From Aliivibrio_A kagoshimensis (GTDB lineage: Bacteria; Pseudomonadota; Gammaproteobacteria; Enterobacterales; Vibrionaceae): 64,000 bases of DNA. Made by a program: the position numbers and the translations under genes. The stretch covers positions 62,001-126,000 of the forward strand of contig NZ_JAKJSQ010000004.1 of assembly GCF_050337105.1 (NCBI RefSeq), in the 5' to 3' direction. The notes beneath the pieces were generated by a model. That model was not told the DNA's origin. It did not search any database and saw only the letters and a list, made by a program, of their open reading frames with translations. Shown one piece after another: positions 34,337-42,649 of this stretch (its first letter is position 1; each line of letters begins with the position of its first letter).

Positions 34337-35104
34337 TTATGGGAAAAGTATTTTTTTTACATGTTTATTTAACTGTCTTGCTGCTAAAGAGAGTGAATCC
34401 GCTTCAGTAATAAAGGGAGTCACCTCTATTTTGTCTTTTACCTCAACGGTAAACATTGGTTTAATTTTAGGCACTTGATACCATTTCTTCTCTTTGGTTA
34501 GGAAACTGGGAGAGACGGTAATATGAATCACTCTAAGATCAGTTTGAGTTCGGACAGCAACTTGTGACGCACCACGTTGTAGTGTTCTCTCACCCTGTTC
34601 TTTAGTCCGTGTTCCTTCGGGAAAAATCAGTAGCACGTTACCAGCGTCTAATCGTTCGCTACAAGAATCAAGCAGCTGTTCTGGATTGATATTAGGAATA
34701 TAGCCCGCAGCTTTAACTATCCCACGCATAAAGAAGTTCTTCCATATACTTGCTTTAACCAAACAGTCACATTGGGAGAGCTGGGACCCAATCAACACAT
34801 AATCAATTAAGCTTGGGTGGTTAGCTATGATTAGGCAGTTTCTCTCTTTTTTTAACGTCTCTACACCAATAAACTGATAATCTATAGCACCTAAAAATCT
34901 CATTGTTTTTGCGAAAAGCAGAAATGATTTTTGAATGATTGATTGAGCCACTTGCTCTTTTTTCTTTTGATCGGTAACCGTTATAGTCTGTATTGGCACA
35001 AAAATAAAAGCCAAACAGAGAGCACCGATGCCAAAAATAGCAAAGCACACCCCTGTAGCGACAATTCGCCATGCCTGGCCTAGGAGTAATAACCACTGAC
35101 TCAT
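34337..35104 (-). CDS. apeD: lysophospholipid acyltransferase-like ApeD
   Basis: Membrane acyltransferase of the PlsC/LPLAT superfamily, 255 residues. An N-terminal TM helix (ATGVCFAIFGIGALCLAFIF) is followed by the H-x4-D motif in IANHPSLIDYVLIG and the second motif FPEGTRTKEQGERTLQRGAS. It could acylate the lipid anchor of the pigment with the polyene chain (inference). It lies four bases after apeC. Confidence 0.9.
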   Translation of the reverse strand: MSQWLLLLGQAWRIVATGVCFAIFGIGALCLAFIFVPIQTITVTDQKKKEQVAQSIIQKSFLLFAKTMRFLGAIDYQFIGVETLKKERNCLIIANHPSLIDYVLIGSQLSQCDCLVKASIWKNFFMRGIVKAAGYIPNINPEQLLDSCSERLDAGNVLLIFPEGTRTKEQGERTLQRGASQVAVRTQTDLRVIHITVSPSFLTKEKKWYQVPKIKPMFTVEVKDKIEVTPFITEADSLSLAARQLNKHVKKILFP

Positions 35105-35108
35105 CGAT

Positions 35109-35858
35109 TTAACTGCTCTTGCTTAATTGATGCCAATGATAATCCGCACGGGGTCTTTCAATGATCCACTGCTCTGACGCATTCAACATACCTTGCATAA
35201 ACAGCAAACCATCTGGCTGTGCATTAGTTGGCCCTCCAATGATGTTTTCATCAAGAGGTTGTTTGCCCACTCTTTCAACAGTGTACTGCTCGCCTGACTC
35301 GATAAGGAAGCCAAGCGCAAATCCTTGATAGTCATCTGTCTCAAATTGAGCATACTGATTAGGCAGTGGTTCATCAAAATTAATAACCAGAACATTATGA
35401 GTCGGGTTTTGGTTAAGATAAGCGAGAGCATCAATTAACGCGGCATGAAACGTCTCTTCACAGGCCGCAATGGAGCTAACCGAAGTGGTTAGTTTTGAAA
35501 TAATCGTAAACAATCCAGACGCGGTATTGTGCACGGACTGAGAAAATGCCATTGGAGAGGCATCTTCACCTTGTAAGATATCTTCTAACAGCGACACCGT
35601 ACGTGTTAACTCGCCGTGACGGCTGGCAAAAACAATATAATCAATGGGATGCTGCTGACTAAGTGAGAGTGCCGTTTGAATGGCAAGTTTACTTAATGTG
35701 CTCATTCTACGGCGCATCATTGCTGGTATAAGATCAACGGGTGGCTTTTCGGCTTCTTTTGGCCACTGCATTGACGTTTTAGCCCATTCAAGCCAATCTC
35801 TCTGTGTTACTAGGCCTGGAGAGGTTGCCGTCCACTGCTTAATGTTAAACTGCATCAT
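35109..35858 (-). CDS. apeC: ketosynthase chain-length-factor-like ApeC
   Basis: First gene of the ape operon; about 249 residues of the beta-ketoacyl synthase chain-length-factor type (Ketoacyl-synt_2). It has the first half of a thiolase-like fold, with MRRRMSTLSKLAIQTALSLS, SVHNTASGLFTIISKLTTSV and SIAACEETFHAALIDALAYL, and lacks the C-terminal half with the two His residues. A Cys (SIAAC) sits near where a ketosynthase nucleophile would be, but without the His pair it cannot condense. In known APE systems ApeC dimerises with ApeO. Start: ATG at 35858, or a GTG four codons earlier. Confidence 0.82.
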   Translation of the reverse strand: MMQFNIKQWTATSPGLVTQRDWLEWAKTSMQWPKEAEKPPVDLIPAMMRRRMSTLSKLAIQTALSLSQQHPIDYIVFASRHGELTRTVSLLEDILQGEDASPMAFSQSVHNTASGLFTIISKLTTSVSSIAACEETFHAALIDALAYLNQNPTHNVLVINFDEPLPNQYAQFETDDYQGFALGFLIESGEQYTVERVGKQPLDENIIGGPTNAQPDGLLFMQGMLNASEQWIIERPRADYHWHQLSKSS

Positions 35859-36017
35859 GACTTGTGACACTCTCTGTGTAAAAAATGTAGACCATCAATA
35901 AGGCTAACCGATTGAAAAAACAAAATGTATTGGCGGTAAAATAGCATAATGCTAATATGATTTGAATATTGAGCAGCGATTTATTCTATTTCAATTTTGA
36001 TAATAAGGTACTAGGCA
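35859..36017. promoter_or_regulatory. divergent promoter region of the APE locus with palindrome
   Basis: Short AT-rich gap between the ape operon (minus) and the methyltransferase gene (plus). It includes TAGCATAATGCTA (35942-35954), a 13-base inverted repeat placed to control one or both directions. No clear -35/-10 pair can be assigned. Confidence 0.5.
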
Positions 36018-37085
36018 GTGATTCTTTACGACAAAGACCCCTATTCAGCGCTTGAAGCGAAAACACAAGCTCAGCAACTCTCTTTTGCTCCAATCACCTT
36101 CCACACGGCGAAAACCTTACGAGATCTCGGAATACTTGCTTTGCTTGATACCGCGGGTTCTGAAGGTTTATCTGCAGAGCAGCTGGTCGAACAGAGTGGG
36201 GTATCCGAATATGGTGTCAAAGTATTGCTGGACATGGCACTCAGTGCTTATATTGTCACTTGGAATAAGCCTAATTACGTTATAGCGAATCTTGGTCACT
36301 ATTTAGCTCACGACAAAATGACTGAAGCCAATATGGACTTCACTGCAGACGTCTGTTATGCCGCTATGCAGCACTTAACTGAATCGATTCAAAAAGGTGA
36401 ACCTTCTGGGTTGAAAGAGCTTGGTGATTGGCCAACCATTTATGAAGGACTTTCAACCTTGCCAGAAAAAGCCAAAGAGAGCTGGTTTAAGTTCGACCAC
36501 TTCTACTCTGATCGCTCCTTTACTATTCTGTTAAATAAAATTTTTGCCGAAAAACCTAAGCGACTATTTGATATTGGGGGTAATACCGGTAAATGGTCCC
36601 TTGAGTGCTGCAAATACGATAATGATGTTGAAGTGACGATCATTGATCTACCACAACAGATCGAAATGGCTCTACTTAATGCTAAGCAGCAGGGGTTTGA
36701 AGGTAGAATTCTAGGCCACCCAACCAATATGCTAGACCCAGATTTAAGCTTACCAAGCGGAGCGGATGTGTGGTGGATGAGCCAATTTTTAGACTGTTTC
36801 TCTCCAATGGAAATATTGAATATTTTGCGTCGCGTTCGAGCGGCGATGGCTCATGATGCTAAAGTGTATATCCTAGAGCTGTTTTGGGACATTCAACGAT
36901 ATGAAGCAGCAGCACACAGTTTAAACGCAACCTCCCTATACTTTACTTGTCTCGCTAATGGTAACAGTCGTTTTTACCGTAGTGATGATTTTCTTGAGAT
37001 TGTTAAAGAGGCGGGATTTGTGGTGACAGAACAGACAAATAATATTGGACTAGGACACACGCTTTTAGAGCTGCGTCCTGCTTAG
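36018..37085 (+). CDS. SAM-dependent methyltransferase (O-MT-like, winged helix) beside APE operon
   Basis: 355 residues. The N-terminal part (about 10-105) is a dimerisation/winged-helix domain (LRDLGILALLDTAGSEGLSA, LVEQSGVSEYGVKVLLDMAL). The C-terminal part is a Rossmann methyltransferase with the SAM loop LFDIGGNTGKWSLEC (about 180-195), then VTIIDLPQQIEMA and VYILELFWDIQ. It resembles plant-type O-methyltransferases. APE pigments of E. coli and A. fischeri have ring-methylated 4-hydroxyphenyl heads, so ring methylation is a reasonable role (inference). GTG start with AAGG nine bases before it. It is divergent from apeC and followed by the FAD enzyme. Confidence 0.85.
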   Translation: MILYDKDPYSALEAKTQAQQLSFAPITFHTAKTLRDLGILALLDTAGSEGLSAEQLVEQSGVSEYGVKVLLDMALSAYIVTWNKPNYVIANLGHYLAHDKMTEANMDFTADVCYAAMQHLTESIQKGEPSGLKELGDWPTIYEGLSTLPEKAKESWFKFDHFYSDRSFTILLNKIFAEKPKRLFDIGGNTGKWSLECCKYDNDVEVTIIDLPQQIEMALLNAKQQGFEGRILGHPTNMLDPDLSLPSGADVWWMSQFLDCFSPMEILNILRRVRAAMAHDAKVYILELFWDIQRYEAAAHSLNATSLYFTCLANGNSRFYRSDDFLEIVKEAGFVVTEQTNNIGLGHTLLELRPA

Positions 37086-37130
37086 TTTTTCCATCTTTAT
37101 TCATTCGTTTATAACGGTTAAGGATTAGCC

Positions 37131-38357
37131 TTGTTAACTAAACAGTCTACTCAAGTCGCTATTATTGGAGCGGGTCCATCAGGTGCAATCGCCGCAGCCC
37201 TGCTTCATCAGCACAATATCAACGTTGTAGTTGTTGAAAAGAGCACTTTCCCTCGCTTTTCAATTGGCGAAAGTTTACTGCCAGCTTGCATGGAAGTGAT
37301 TAAGAAAGCCAATATGGTTGTCGCGGTTGAAGAGGCAGAATTTCAATTTAAAAATGGCGCCGCCTTCCATTTTGATGGGCAATTTTCATCCTTTGATTTC
37401 ACCAACAAATTTACGCCTGGTGCAGGGACTACATTTCAAGTACAGAGAGCCGATTTTGATAAAGTGCTGGCCGATCAAGCAGCTGAACAAGGTGTTGAGA
37501 TCCGTTATCAGCATAATGTCACCGCTATTGACCTTGAAAACCGCCCTCTGCTGACCATTGAAGGCAATGATCAACAACCCTATCAACTTGAGGCTGATTT
37601 TGTCCTTGATGCTAGCGGTTTTGGTCGTGTATTACCTCGATTACTTAATTTAGAGCAACCTTCAACCCTCCCACCAAGAAAGGCCATTTTCACTCATATA
37701 GAAGACAACATTACCGCTGATCACTTTGACCGCGATAAGATACTCATCTCTATCCATCCAACCAATCGTCAAGTGTGGTTCTGGCTTATTCCGTTTAGTA
37801 ATGGAACATGTTCATTAGGTGTTGTGGGTGAGCCTGACTTTTTTAAACAGTATCCTGATGACACGATTGAAGCGCTTAAACAGATCGCTTCAGAAGAGAT
37901 GAACCTTAATCACATATTAGCCCAAGCTGTCTACCCCAACCCAGGGGGCGATATTATGGGTTACTCGGCGAATGTAACAAGTCTATGCAGTGACAAATTC
38001 GCTCTACTTGGTAATGCGGGAGAATTCCTTGACCCTGTGTTTTCATCCGGCGTGACGATTGCGATGAAATCTGCCGAGATCGCTTCGGAACTATTGGTCG
38101 CACAATTTTCGGGGCAACAGGTCGATTGGAACAGAGACTATACTGATGAATTAATGCGGGGAGTGGACGCATTCCGCTGTTACGTTGAAGGTTGGTACAG
38201 TGGTGAATTTCAAGATGTGGTCTTGCACCAAAATGCTAATCCGAAGATAAAGCAGATGATTTGCTCTATTTTAGCGGGTTACGCATGGGACAATAATAAT
38301 CCATTTGTTACTGAACCTCATCGACGCTTAACAACAGTGGTTGAACTCTGTCGTTAA
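37131..38357 (+). CDS. FAD-dependent oxidoreductase with flavin-halogenase signature motifs
   Basis: 408 residues. The FAD-binding motif is AIIGAGPSGAIAAALL (10-25), then FPRFSIGESLLP as in the halogenase/geranylgeranyl-reductase clan. It also has WFWLIP, which fits the W-x-W-x-I-P motif of flavin-dependent halogenases, and FLDPVFSSG, which fits their F-xx-P-xx-S-x-G motif, besides LLGNAGEF for the FAD ribityl chain. It may halogenate or hydroxylate the aryl head of the pigment, but homologues with the same motifs can be non-halogenating. TTG start with AAGGA six bases before it; 45 bases after the methyltransferase, so the two probably form one operon. Confidence 0.82.
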   Translation: MLTKQSTQVAIIGAGPSGAIAAALLHQHNINVVVVEKSTFPRFSIGESLLPACMEVIKKANMVVAVEEAEFQFKNGAAFHFDGQFSSFDFTNKFTPGAGTTFQVQRADFDKVLADQAAEQGVEIRYQHNVTAIDLENRPLLTIEGNDQQPYQLEADFVLDASGFGRVLPRLLNLEQPSTLPPRKAIFTHIEDNITADHFDRDKILISIHPTNRQVWFWLIPFSNGTCSLGVVGEPDFFKQYPDDTIEALKQIASEEMNLNHILAQAVYPNPGGDIMGYSANVTSLCSDKFALLGNAGEFLDPVFSSGVTIAMKSAEIASELLVAQFSGQQVDWNRDYTDELMRGVDAFRCYVEGWYSGEFQDVVLHQNANPKIKQMICSILAGYAWDNNNPFVTEPHRRLTTVVELCR

Positions 38358-38560
38358 CAAAAATGATACTCACTGTCACAGTTAGTTACAAAATGGTTAT
38401 TATTGTTTTATAGTAATAAAGTAAACTAAAATCGTAATATTAGTTGAGCGTCATAACAGTATAACTAAATGACAGGCGGCTCTTGTTTTTTTGAACTTTC
38501 GCCACCATATCTGTCTATATAATTATTGCAACATACAAAGTCAGTACTTTAAGGAAACAT

Positions 38561-39223
38561 ATGAACAACCAAATGTTTAGTCAGTCAACATCACAAGAAA
38601 GTGCTATTCAAACCAATAAGGTTTTGCGTAATACTTACTTTTTACTATCAATGACCTTAGTTTGGTCTGCAGTTATTGCTGGCTTAGCTATGGCGTTTAA
38701 CCTGCCGCACCCTGGATTCCTAATCACCATTGTTGGTTTTTATGGTTTGATCTTTATGGTTGAGAAGAACCGTAATAATAGCTCAGGCATTATGTATACC
38801 TTCCTATTCACTGGTTTCCTTGGATACACTTTAGGTCCAATCCTAAATATGTATTTGGGCGCTGGAATGGGTGATATTATCGTTACTGCTCTGGGTGGTA
38901 CAGCCCTTGCGTTTATGTCAGCGTCTGCGTACGCACTGACTACTAAGCGTGATCTATCATTCCTTAACGGCATGATGCTAGCTGGTTTTGTCGTTCTTCT
39001 AGTGGGTGTAGTTGCAAACTTATTCCTTCAGATGCCTTTACTACAGCTTGCATTGAGCTCAATGTTTATTCTGTTTTCAACCGGTGCAATTCTTCTGACT
39101 ACTCAGTCAATTGTTCGCGGTGGTGAAACAAGTTATATCTCAGCGACAGTAACACTTTATGTCTCTATCTATAACATCTTCATCAGCTTGCTAAGCATTC
39201 TTGGCATTATGCGCGATGATTAA
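38561..39223 (+). CDS. yccA: Bax inhibitor-1 family protein YccA
   Basis: Seven-TM inner-membrane protein, 220 residues (E. coli YccA has 219), known as a substrate and modulator of the FtsH protease. The family start NKVLRNTYFLLSMTLVWSAV, the centre FTGFLGYTLGPILNMYLGAG and the end VSIYNIFISLLSILG align closely with E. coli YccA. AAGG precedes the ATG. As in E. coli it is followed by tusE and then rlmI, but here it has its own terminator. Confidence 0.95.
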   Translation: MNNQMFSQSTSQESAIQTNKVLRNTYFLLSMTLVWSAVIAGLAMAFNLPHPGFLITIVGFYGLIFMVEKNRNNSSGIMYTFLFTGFLGYTLGPILNMYLGAGMGDIIVTALGGTALAFMSASAYALTTKRDLSFLNGMMLAGFVVLLVGVVANLFLQMPLLQLALSSMFILFSTGAILLTTQSIVRGGETSYISATVTLYVSIYNIFISLLSILGIMRDD

Positions 39224-39247
39224 TGGCTAAATGACTCATTGTTAAAT

Positions 39248-39274
39248 GGCCTGCCTTCGAGCAGGCCTTTTTTT
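39248..39274 (+). terminator. terminator after yccA
   Basis: GGCCTGC (39248-39254), a six-base loop with TTCG, GCAGGCC (39261-39267), then seven T. A strong rho-independent terminator. Confidence 0.94.
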
Positions 39275-39350
39275 ATCCCTCTTCTGTCATAGCAAATTCC
39301 CAATTGACACGTTATCATTCGGTTTTAGTCACTGGTTAACGATGAGAACT

Positions 39351-39680
39351 ATGCTTGTATTTAATGGTAAAGAGATTGAAACCGACGCCCAAGGTTATCT
39401 AAAAGACGTACACGCTTGGGAAGAGGATATGATCCCGTTACTTGCTGATGAAGAAGGAATAGCGTTGACCGAGGCTCATCTTGAAATCATTCACTTTGTT
39501 CGTAATTTCTATCTTGAATTTAATAGCTCTCCAGCGATTCGCATNTTAGTGAAAGCCATTGAAAAGAAACATGGCCCAGAGAAAGGAAACAGTAAGTATC
39601 TGTTCAAACTTTTCCGTAAAGGCCCTGCAAAACAGGCCACCAAACTAGCTGGGCTTCCTAAACCGGCAAAATGTTTATAA
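39351..39680 (+). CDS. tusE: sulfurtransferase TusE (DsrC family)
   Basis: Last protein of the TusA-TusBCD-TusE sulfur relay that hands persulfide sulfur to MnmA for 2-thiouridine in tRNA. Starting at the ATG at 39351, the protein has 109 residues, exactly the E. coli length, and matches it throughout: MLVFNGKEIETDAQGYLKD, FVRNFYLEFNSSPAIR and the C-terminal GPAKQATKLAGLPKPAKCL with the catalytic penultimate Cys108. Base 39545 is ambiguous (codon atn); Met is usual there. Upstream in-frame codons overlap the yccA terminator and were discarded. Confidence 0.95.
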   Translation: MLVFNGKEIETDAQGYLKDVHAWEEDMIPLLADEEGIALTEAHLEIIHFVRNFYLEFNSSPAIRXLVKAIEKKHGPEKGNSKYLFKLFRKGPAKQATKLAGLPKPAKCL

Positions 39681-39690
39681 TCATATCGAT

Positions 39691-39722
39691 ACTCTGTGAG
39701 CCCCAGTTCACAGAGTTTATTT
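39691..39722 (+). terminator. terminator after tusE
   Basis: ACTCTGTGA pairs with TCACAGAGT across an eight-base loop and is followed by a T-rich stretch (TTATTT). Confidence 0.78.
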
Positions 39723-39780
39723 GCAATTCCGCACTACTTGCTTGAGAATACGCCTCCACTCCCTATTCAGAGCAACTTCT

Positions 39781-40971
39781 ATGTCCATTGCTATTCATCT
39801 TGTAAAAGGTCGCGATAAAGCCTTAATTCGTCGTCACCCTTGGATCTTCTCTCGCGGTATCGAAAAAATCGAAGGCAAACCTGAACTGGGTGAAACGGTT
39901 GAAGTTTTTGACAATAAAGGCAAATGGCTTGCTCGTGGCGCGTTTTCACCACAATCGCAGATTCGAGTACGTGTCTGGACATTCGATAAAAATGAGCAAA
40001 TTAACAGTGATTTCTTTGTTAAACGTCTTCAGCAAGCTCAAGCACTCAGAGACACATTGGCTGTACGTGATGGCCTGACTGGATACCGATTGATTGCGGC
40101 TGAGTCTGATGGTCTACCTGGGATTACCATTGATAGATATCAGAACTTCCTAGTTTGTCAGTTACTCAGTGCAGGTGCAGAAGCGCAAAGAGACAATCTA
40201 GTTGAAGCATTAAAAGTATGTTACCCAGAGTGCAACATCTATGAGCGTTCAGATGTCTCTGTGCGTAAGAAAGAGGGATTGAAACAACGCACTGGCGTCC
40301 TTCATGGTGAAGAGCCACCTGAGTCTGTTGTGATTGAAGAGAATGGCGTTAAAATCAGCGTTGATATTGTCAAAGGTCATAAAACAGGATTTTACCTCGA
40401 CCAGCGTGATAGCCGCGAACGCTCTGTTAAATATGTAAAAGATAAAAAAGTATTAAACTGCTTCTCTTACACAGGCGGTTTTGGGTTATATGCATTAAAA
40501 GGTGGTGCTAAAAAGGTCATCAACGCTGATGTCTCTCAATTAGCCCTTGATACCGCCAAAGCCAACGTTGAGATCAATGGTTTTGATGCTGAACGCGCTG
40601 AGTTTTTAAATGCTGATGTATTCAAATTACTTCGTGAGTACCGTGAAAACGGCACCACCTTTGATGTTATCATCATGGATCCGCCTAAGTTTGCTGAGTC
40701 AAAATCCCAATTAAATGGTGCTTGTCGTGGTTATAAAGACATCAACATGTTAGCCATGCAAATCTTAAACCCTGGCGGCACGCTGCTTACCTACTCTTGC
40801 TCTGGCTTGATGGATCAACCTCTTTTCCAGAAAATAATTGCTGATGCTGCCTTAGATGCAAATCGTACTGTGCAGTTTGTAGAACGATTTGAGCAAGCTG
40901 CAGACCACCCTATTGATACCGCTTACCCTGAAGGTTTCTACCTGAAAGGATTTGCCTGTTACGTTAAGTAA
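39781..40971 (+). CDS. rlmI: 23S rRNA m5C1962 methyltransferase RlmI
   Basis: 396 residues from the ATG at 39781, the E. coli RlmI length. The N-terminal PUA domain (1-75, VKGRDKALIRRHPWIFSRGI) is followed by an EEHEE-type linker and a Rossmann methyltransferase: SAM motif CFSYTGGFGLYALKGGAKKV, NADVS, the NPPY-equivalent IIMDPPKFAESKS and the catalytic Cys region LLTYSCSGLM. A TTG start 20 codons earlier is rejected because the shorter form fits the family. It follows tusE as in E. coli. Confidence 0.95.
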   Translation: MSIAIHLVKGRDKALIRRHPWIFSRGIEKIEGKPELGETVEVFDNKGKWLARGAFSPQSQIRVRVWTFDKNEQINSDFFVKRLQQAQALRDTLAVRDGLTGYRLIAAESDGLPGITIDRYQNFLVCQLLSAGAEAQRDNLVEALKVCYPECNIYERSDVSVRKKEGLKQRTGVLHGEEPPESVVIEENGVKISVDIVKGHKTGFYLDQRDSRERSVKYVKDKKVLNCFSYTGGFGLYALKGGAKKVINADVSQLALDTAKANVEINGFDAERAEFLNADVFKLLREYRENGTTFDVIIMDPPKFAESKSQLNGACRGYKDINMLAMQILNPGGTLLTYSCSGLMDQPLFQKIIADAALDANRTVQFVERFEQAADHPIDTAYPEGFYLKGFACYVK

Positions 40972-40984
40972 TATTGACTATTCC

Positions 40985-41040
40985 AAAAGCCCTTAATTGC
41001 TATTTATCTTTCGAGATAAGCGTGTGTTAAGGGCTTTTTT
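40985..41040 (+). terminator. terminator after rlmI (large hairpin)
   Basis: GCCCTTAA (40989-40996) pairs with TTAAGGGC (41027-41034) around a loop that itself forms TTATCTTTCGAGATAA; six T follow. Confidence 0.85.
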
Positions 41041-41112
41041 GTTAAATTAACTAGATCTATATGGATTTTATGTTATTTTCTACGCTCTTTTTTTGATGTT
41101 AGGACTACAACA

Positions 41113-41472
41113 ATGAAACTGATTCGAATTATCCTTGGTGCACTTATCCTATTTTTTAACGCACTGTTCTCTCCAAGAGGCATCAAACGCTCAGATGAAC
41201 AACAAGCTAACGTTAACCAACAAGCTGAATCCCTAAAACTGTATCAATTTAATAGCTGCCCATTTTGTGTGAAAGTCAGACGCAGTGCTAAGCGACTTTC
41301 GCTGCCATTAGAAACCAGAGACCTTAAAAAAGAACAGAAGTGGGAAGATGAGTTAATCAAAGAAGGCGGCGTACGAAAAGTTCCTTGTCTACGAATTGAA
41401 GAGAACGATCAGGTAACTTGGATGTATGAATCAAAAGATATTATCACTTACCTTGAACAGCGCTTTGCTTAA
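41113..41472 (+). CDS. membrane-anchored glutaredoxin
   Basis: 119 residues. An N-terminal TM helix (LIRIILGALILFFNALFS, 3-20) with a basic stretch after it leaves the glutaredoxin domain (about 38-119) in the cytoplasm. The dithiol active site is CPFC (about 52-55), with the cis-Pro in RKVPCLRIEE and a C-terminal SKDIITYLEQRFA. It has an additional Cys after the cis-Pro. Likely glutathione-dependent disulfide reductase; target unknown. Single-gene unit. Confidence 0.9.
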   Translation: MKLIRIILGALILFFNALFSPRGIKRSDEQQANVNQQAESLKLYQFNSCPFCVKVRRSAKRLSLPLETRDLKKEQKWEDELIKEGGVRKVPCLRIEENDQVTWMYESKDIITYLEQRFA

Positions 41473-41491
41473 CTCACCTCAATAAAGAGTT

Positions 41492-41519
41492 GGTTTAGTA
41501 TCGAATGGGATACTAAACC
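41492..41519. terminator. hairpin between convergent glutaredoxin and TPR genes
   Basis: GGTTTAGTATC (41492-41502) pairs perfectly with GATACTAAACC (41509-41519). There is no clear T-run on either side, so it is either a weak two-way terminator or an mRNA 3' end stabiliser. Confidence 0.5.
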
Positions 41520-41532
41520 TAAAGCTCGTCCC

Positions 41533-42411
41533 TTAATTACGTTGCAATTCTAATGATGCAATAATATCCTCAAATCTTTGATGCCCTTTCAAGTTTTCAA
41601 AGTCTGCCTCTTCTGCCACCAACTCACGAAATGAGCCGCTGTTTGAGAGTGCCAATTCAAGGTCATCAATTGCCTGACTTTCAAGGCCTAAACAAGCGTA
41701 CGCACAGGCTCGTTGATAAAAAGCATGAGCATTGGTGTCATCCACTTTAAGCACACGGTTACACAGACTAAGTGCCCAGTGGTACTCTTTAATCTCCATG
41801 GCAGCATCAGCTTTATGTGTTAGTGCTTCTAAATCTCCAGGTCTTATCTTTAAGATCTCATCATAAACAGCCATTCTCTGCTCAGCCGTCTGCGAACCTT
41901 GTGCACGAATCCATAAATTATGAATTTCATTGATAATTTCAATCTGTTTGTTATTGTCACTAATGACACGAGTTTTCTTTTTCAGATCGCGCTCTAGTGC
42001 TTTAAATTTATCTTCATACTGCTTAGAAATGTTTTGCAACTGCTGCTCAGCCATTTTTGTGGTACTCGTTCGAATCTCTTTCAGTGATTGCCAACCAACA
42101 ACCGCCATTAATGAGGCAAATCCTGCAATTATGTAGAAAAAGTAGTTAACTGTCAGGCTCGCATAACCCAGTGATTTATCTGCAAGCTCTAACTCTCTGT
42201 CCGTGATTTCCACCACCAATCTACGCTCGAGATCTTGAAGATCATGTCGAACAGATTTCAATTCATCTAATATGTAGCGCTCCACTAAAGGCTTTTGGGT
42301 AATGGTAGCGATACTATCGTTTTGTGGGGCTGTTGATGACGTTTCCGCATTCGCAATACCAAAAAATGGTAAGAAAGTAATAATGAGTAGGGGCACAATG
42401 AGTCGAATCAT
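41533..42411 (-). CDS. exported/membrane TPR-repeat protein
   Basis: About 292 residues. A signal peptide or anchor (MIRLIVPLLIITFLPFFGIA, near NAETSS) and a helical stretch with LKSVRHDLQDLERRL precede a TM helix (SLTVNYFFYIIAGFASLMAV, about 80-100). A coiled coil follows (EQQLQNISKQYEDKFKALER), then two or three TPR units (about 165-285, for example LEALTHKADAAMEIKEYHWA and AHAFYQRACAYACLGLESQA). I do not recognise a named family. It may scaffold an envelope complex. ATG at 42411 with GGA seven bases upstream; an ATG four codons earlier is possible. Confidence 0.78.
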   Translation of the reverse strand: MIRLIVPLLIITFLPFFGIANAETSSTAPQNDSIATITQKPLVERYILDELKSVRHDLQDLERRLVVEITDRELELADKSLGYASLTVNYFFYIIAGFASLMAVVGWQSLKEIRTSTTKMAEQQLQNISKQYEDKFKALERDLKKKTRVISDNNKQIEIINEIHNLWIRAQGSQTAEQRMAVYDEILKIRPGDLEALTHKADAAMEIKEYHWALSLCNRVLKVDDTNAHAFYQRACAYACLGLESQAIDDLELALSNSGSFRELVAEEADFENLKGHQRFEDIIASLELQRN

Positions 42412-42649
42412 AATAGTATCCATCAGTGATTGGCGTTATTTAGTAGCCAGATTACTGTAATTGCCCATTTAGTTCATTTAATTTATCTAAATATTTAGTG
42501 GTTTTACATTTAAATTTAAATATTTAGCCCCATATAATAAATATGACGAGCGGAGTACAAAGGTGTACATTTAGTTTTTGTAACTTTGAACATTTCATAC
42601 AGAAACTTGTCCTATCAATACAAGTTTCAAACACACAATAGGAATGACG

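Noticed and set aside
39246..39350. N-terminal extension of tusE
   Set aside because: It would begin inside the yccA terminator; the ATG at 39351 gives exactly the 109-residue family length and its first residues.
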